Source of the DNA: Sinonovacula constricta
Taxonomy: Eukaryota > Mollusca > Bivalvia > Cardiida > Solecurtidae
Direction of reading: 5' to 3'
Length of the DNA stretch: 64,000 nt
Assembly: GCA_007844125.1 (NCBI GenBank)
Contig: CM017557.1
Location: 65,480,290-65,544,289 of the forward strand
A program made the translations under genes and the position numbers. Shown here piece by piece: positions 60,211 through 64,000 of the stretch; the stretch's first letter is position 1; every line of letters starts with the position of its first letter. The notes beneath the pieces are model-generated. The model had not been told where the DNA came from. It ran no database searches and saw only the letters and a program-made list of their open reading frames with translations.

Positions 60211-61004
60211 ATAAAAACAAACAAAACAAGATAATTATATACACGCATTCATACAGTTATTAGTTGCCTATTGGTTTGATGACAGGTGTTCATTTAACAA
60301 GCTTGATCTATAGCCTACTTCATGTGGTCATGGGGCATGAAATTACAGGGTGTTTATTTTCTGGCCTTTTTACTAGGTTTTCATGGTAGGAATATAAACA
60401 ATTGTGCTAATTGTTTAACAAGGTCTTCAATCATCTAAAGTAACAAGTAACCTGGCTTCTTTCACACTTGTCATTTGTGAGAGAAAAAAAATCTGAACAG
60501 AAGTTATTTGTTTCTTTTGTTACAACCAGACTTTGAGCTATAAATTCTATGAAAAACGCACACACACAAAAATGCTTAAATATTCAAATTGCAAAGGCAC
60601 TTAAGTATGTACTTTATGTGAACGTGTTATTCTGAACATTTTTTTTTTTTGTGGTCATTTTTCTGTCATTGATTATTTATGATTATTTCCTGGTTATCTA
60701 CCTGCTCACAAAAAATTCCAATAAAAACAATATAATTCTAAACACATAGTAAATAATAATGAAAATGCACATAATTATAAGCTCTATCCTAAGTTATTGT
60801 ATCATTACCGTCATATATAAATGCATTCAAGGTTGGAATTTTAAAGGTCAATTGGTTATCGTCAAATTAGTCTTTGATCAGTCAGCGTATGCCAGCATTT
60901 AAATGTGTGGTATGATTTCTATCTCTGCCAATTGTCTTTAATCCAGATGGGATCAAAGTGCACATTAAATATTAGCATGCAGCTATTTCCACAAACTAGT
61001 CATA

Positions 61005-61095
61005 CTGAGGCAAATAGTGTAGATCAAGATTAGCCGGCTGCCGATGGGAACTGGGGAGCTGTCGGATCAGGATCTGCACCATTTGCTGCCAAATC
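61005..61095. repeat. GATC-palindrome element, copy 6, type example
   Basis: The best copy: the left arm GCAAATAGTGTAGATC pairs with the right arm GATCTGCACCATTTGC, with a further internal stem around CGGCTGCCG. It is short, palindromic and non-coding. At least eight copies of this design occur in the window. Confidence 0.68.
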
Positions 61096-61644
61096 TCCAG
61101 GTATGCAATATGTCCAGGCACATTGGCATTTACATGTAAGGTAATGACTAAGTTGAAGTATTTATCAACACAATGACGCACAGTCAAGTTTTGCTAAAAT
61201 GATGAATTAAGGTTGTGCTGACAGGTTGCTCTAGGTTCTTAAAGTGTATGTAAGACTTTTTTTCTAGATTTGCAGTTGTAATGGAGAGGTGGCCTGAATA
61301 TAGAATGTTATTGTTGTCGAACAAAAATGTGTGCAGCTGCAGTGCAAATAGCATGGAACTGTTAGAGACCAAAAATGTAGGCAGCAGCTGCAGTTTTTCA
61401 ATTTTTGTGATAATGATATCTGAACCTCTAATGGTATTTCTATTAAAAAACATATTTTTTTCTTATTTTGGTTTAAAAGTAACTTAATCACATGCAACAT
61501 TTATTATTCATACATAATAATTTATTTGTTATATTTAAAAGAAAATAAGATATTATACTTAACATTTATAGCCAGAGCAGCAAATAATAAAGGCACACAT
61601 GTTTGCTTTATGCAGAAGGATTGTCAAATGCAAGAATCAGGTTG

Positions 61645-61812
61645 CTGGCTCAAAGGTCAAGTTCAAAGGTCAAATGTAGAAAATGACTGAATATTTCTTG
61701 CCCTGGCTCTAACTTGACAAAAGATAAGAGATTTTCAAATATCTTGACAGAGTACCTATCAGAAGCAGATTGTTAGGTCAAAGGTCAAGATTATATTCCA
61801 AGGTCAAGGGTT
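61645..61812. repeat. AGGTCA-rich segment
   Basis: Several AAAGGTCAAG phrases, including a perfect direct repeat AGGTCA-A-AGGTCA at 61775-61787. AAGGTCAAG strings are common in molluscan repeats, so it is more likely a decayed repeat than a nuclear-receptor element. Confidence 0.5.
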
Positions 61813-62097
61813 TAATTACAAAAAAACAAGGTAGTAGGGATATTCAGACGTCAATTTTGTGAAAAAAATATTGACCACTTTCTATTACAAAACCAAAAAC
61901 CATAAAATAAGAGCAAGTTTTTAAGAATCTAATTGTTCTGTTTTAGCTATGGTATCAAAAAAGTCTATTTTTGGACCTAAAATTGACCAGTATGAAATTA
62001 TTACACAATTTTATATAAAATTGACCATTATGAAATTATTACACAGTTATATTTTTATAGTATTTCTAACCCTGCTTTGTTTAGGTTTAAGCTAAAA

Positions 62098-62166
62098 GTG
62101 TTGATTCAGATCAGTCCCCCTCTCTGCCTAAACTGCCTGATCAGGATCTATACTTTTTGCTGCCAA
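62098..62166. repeat. GATC-palindrome element, copy 7
   Basis: GTGTTGATTCAGATCAG at the left and CCTGATCAGGATCTATAC then TTTTTGC at the right. Confidence 0.62.
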
Positions 62167-62929
62167 ATTTCAGCCAGTTTGTCTAGGCAACATTGCATAT
62201 AGACGAAAACCAAGGTCACCAAGCATTAAAGTAATTAACAAAATATAGCATGCTTAGGATTATTGTTCTCATCATTTTTCATTTGAGAACACCCAGTGCA
62301 ATCCAATACCAGCTAATTACATGTACACATACTAACAAAATGAACCCATGCTCTCTAAATTAGACTGTACTTAGGTTTACTTTTCAAATGACACAGAATC
62401 AAATTTGGGGAACTGACACTATCTTTTTATGTGAATGACCCCACATAAAATCAAGATTTGACAGAATAAAAGTGATCATTAAAACCGCACTTTACTGTGT
62501 AAACATGGTCATTGACACTAAATATAAACAGCTGATTTTTCTGAAGTATGGTGGGTCTGTCTTTGAATTTATTAATTACTTCAGCTGTCAATTAGAAGTT
62601 TGAGGACTGTCATTTGCCCATGTCATCATGATAGCACTGAAACTTTGTTGACAAATGTTAATTGATTTCAGAGAGGTACTTTTTTAGCTAGGGAAAAAAA
62701 GAGCGATGTCTTGTTGGTTGTAATAGAAGGGGTGTAGAAAAATATAACTGAATTATCTAGGCATATTGGAAACAGCTTTTAAACATCAATGATTTATGTA
62801 TAATACACAATATACAAATTAGATAACAAAGTTTGCTTAAAATCACTAAATCCGTTTTATGCTGCATGTTGTTAGCAACCCAGACTAAGTTATGGGGTAC
62901 AGAAGTTCTGCCAGAGACTCAGCAGCCAG

Positions 62930-62995
62930 TAGCGCAGATCATTATCAGACAGCTCCTTGAAAGAGCTGGTTAATTAAGATCTATACTTTAGCATA
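62930..62995. repeat. GATC-palindrome element, copy 8
   Basis: GTAGCGCAGATCATTATCAG at the left and TTAAGATCTATACTTTAGC at the right; more decayed. Confidence 0.5.
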
Positions 62996-63084
62996 GTTGC
63001 ATGGGATTAGTTCATGCTAAGGATGTTACAGTTAAACAAAAAGATACTTTGTTTTGTTTGTTTTTGGTTTGTTGGGTTTATTAG

Positions 63085-63298
63085 GCATTTTTCAGTCATC
63101 AGGAGACATAGCCTAGTTCAAGCTGATATGGTGCTGCCTTCACTGTGTATAGCATCCATAAACACCTGAACCACACCAGTCACATTATTCTGACACTGGG
63201 CCAACCAATCATTGAACTAACCTTATATCTGCTTAAGTATAAGCATGGGAGCTGTACCACTACCATTTTTAAAATGCTTTACCGATTGCACTACCAGG
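63085..63298 (-). mobile_element. SINE-C copy 3
   Basis: Reverse copy with GCTGCCTTCACTGTGTATAG, CACATTATTCTGACACTGGG and a tRNA-like end TTACCGATTGCACTACC. Confidence 0.6.
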
Positions 63299-63344
63299 TC
63301 CTATAGCTTGTTCTGTTATACAGACAAATGGTTGATATGTTCAT

Positions 63345-63800
63345 ACTGTTTACATCTAGCTTATTATTGATGGAGAAGGGATGGGATTGGGATTTGATAG
63401 CATTTTTGCCAATACTGTGCAGCGACATTTCTATCATTATAGCACAGGGGCACTTATGAGGTGCCCAGGGACTGAACCCGGCCAGTCCATTATACTGACA
63501 CCGACGAGTCGGGCGTAATGCTGTCACCTTAGCCCCGAGCATTAGGAGGGAAGCCACTACTACCAACTTTAAAATCTTTGGTTTGACCCGGCCGGTGTTT
63601 GAACCCATGACTTACCGATCTGCAAGCCGACGCTCTACCACCTGAGCTTTTGCGGCCGGTGGTGAAGGAAGACCTCAGACAAATGGTTGGGTAGAACCAC
63701 CAGTATACTAAAGGTGAGCTGGAAGACCTTGAACAGAACACTTACACCACAAGCAGGATTAATGCCCACACTTTGAAGGGCTGAGAAGTTATAAGTTGGT
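63345..63800 (-). mobile_element. SINE-B copy 14, split by SINE-A copy 6
   Basis: 63345-63372 (ACATCTAGCTTATTATTGAT) and 63660-63800 (GTGAAGGAAGACCTCAGAC, GTAGAACCACCAGTATAC) are the two halves of a reverse copy. Confidence 0.68.
63373..63660 (-). mobile_element. SINE-A copy 6, inserted into a SINE-B
   Basis: Near-complete copy with a degenerate ATCCC tail at the left. The flanks are two halves of a SINE-B (63345-63372 and 63660-63800), with an imperfect duplication around TGGAGAAGG / TGGTGAAGG. Confidence 0.83.
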
Positions 63801-64000
63801 GTCTTGGCCATAGTACAGAAAATTGTTATTTTGACTTGTGTTACTCATTGCAGAAAATGTAGTCCTGTAGAGTTTTATTGATCTGAGTGTGTGGCACTTA
63901 GCTTTAACAACCACAAATTTTAATAGGAAGTCGCATTACATTAAATTAATATGATTTTCAAGGCTGTAACAAATATTTTGTACTTAATGTCTATATTTTA

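Overview
This is a eukaryotic nuclear window from an AT-rich, intron-rich animal genome. The repeat complement points to a bivalve mollusc, probably a heterodont such as a dreissenid or venerid clam; the genus cannot be fixed from sequence alone. The evidence is GT-AG split genes with metazoan orthologues, abundant tRNA-derived SINEs, a GAGC-headed interspersed repeat and a GATC-palindrome repeat of kinds I recall from bivalve genomes, and no prokaryotic organisation.

Layout. (1) About 1-13.6 kb, minus strand: a STYX pseudophosphatase gene. Eight exons carry family-conserved sequence, a ninth gives a tail running off the left edge, and one expected internal exon was not found. Its introns hold SINEs, a pogo-like element remnant (6.39-7.66 kb), a 45-bp coding-compatible minisatellite (10.4-10.85 kb) and a hAT-like MITE (11.1-12.0 kb). 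(2) 13.6-13.9 kb: a 280-bp divergent promoter. (3) 13.9-32.1 kb, plus strand: a complete ten-exon ARHGAP11A-like RhoGAP gene (predicted 1,286 aa). An intron carries a rearranged tandem duplication (24.86-27.74 kb). (4) 32.1-35.7 kb: 3' UTR and intergenic DNA between convergent genes. (5) 35.7-40.04 kb, minus strand: AP2S1, sigma subunit of the AP-2 clathrin adaptor (142 aa), apparently with an ATG-only first exon next to an NRF1-type palindrome. (6) 40.8-46.8 kb: an unusual block with four copies of TAACGATTCGCCACA, a 73-bp tandem repeat, a two-exon PHD-finger gene (164 aa), a decayed transposase-like coding region with stops and frameshifts, and about fifteen dispersed copies of a 14-bp motif near GTAAGGTTCGTTAC on both sides of it. 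This is the best candidate for an undescribed mobile system. (7) 46.8-64 kb: mostly non-coding, with one convincing orphan exon (50.6 kb), SINEs, palindromic repeats and simple repeats.

STYX, ARHGAP11A and AP2S1 are host genes of MAPK signalling, cytokinesis and endocytosis. They share no pathway, but STYX and ARHGAP11A share a promoter interval. Much of the rest of the recognisable sequence is a layered record of transposition, including two SINE-into-SINE insertions at a similar site. All calls were made by reading and hand-translating; nothing was searched against a database.
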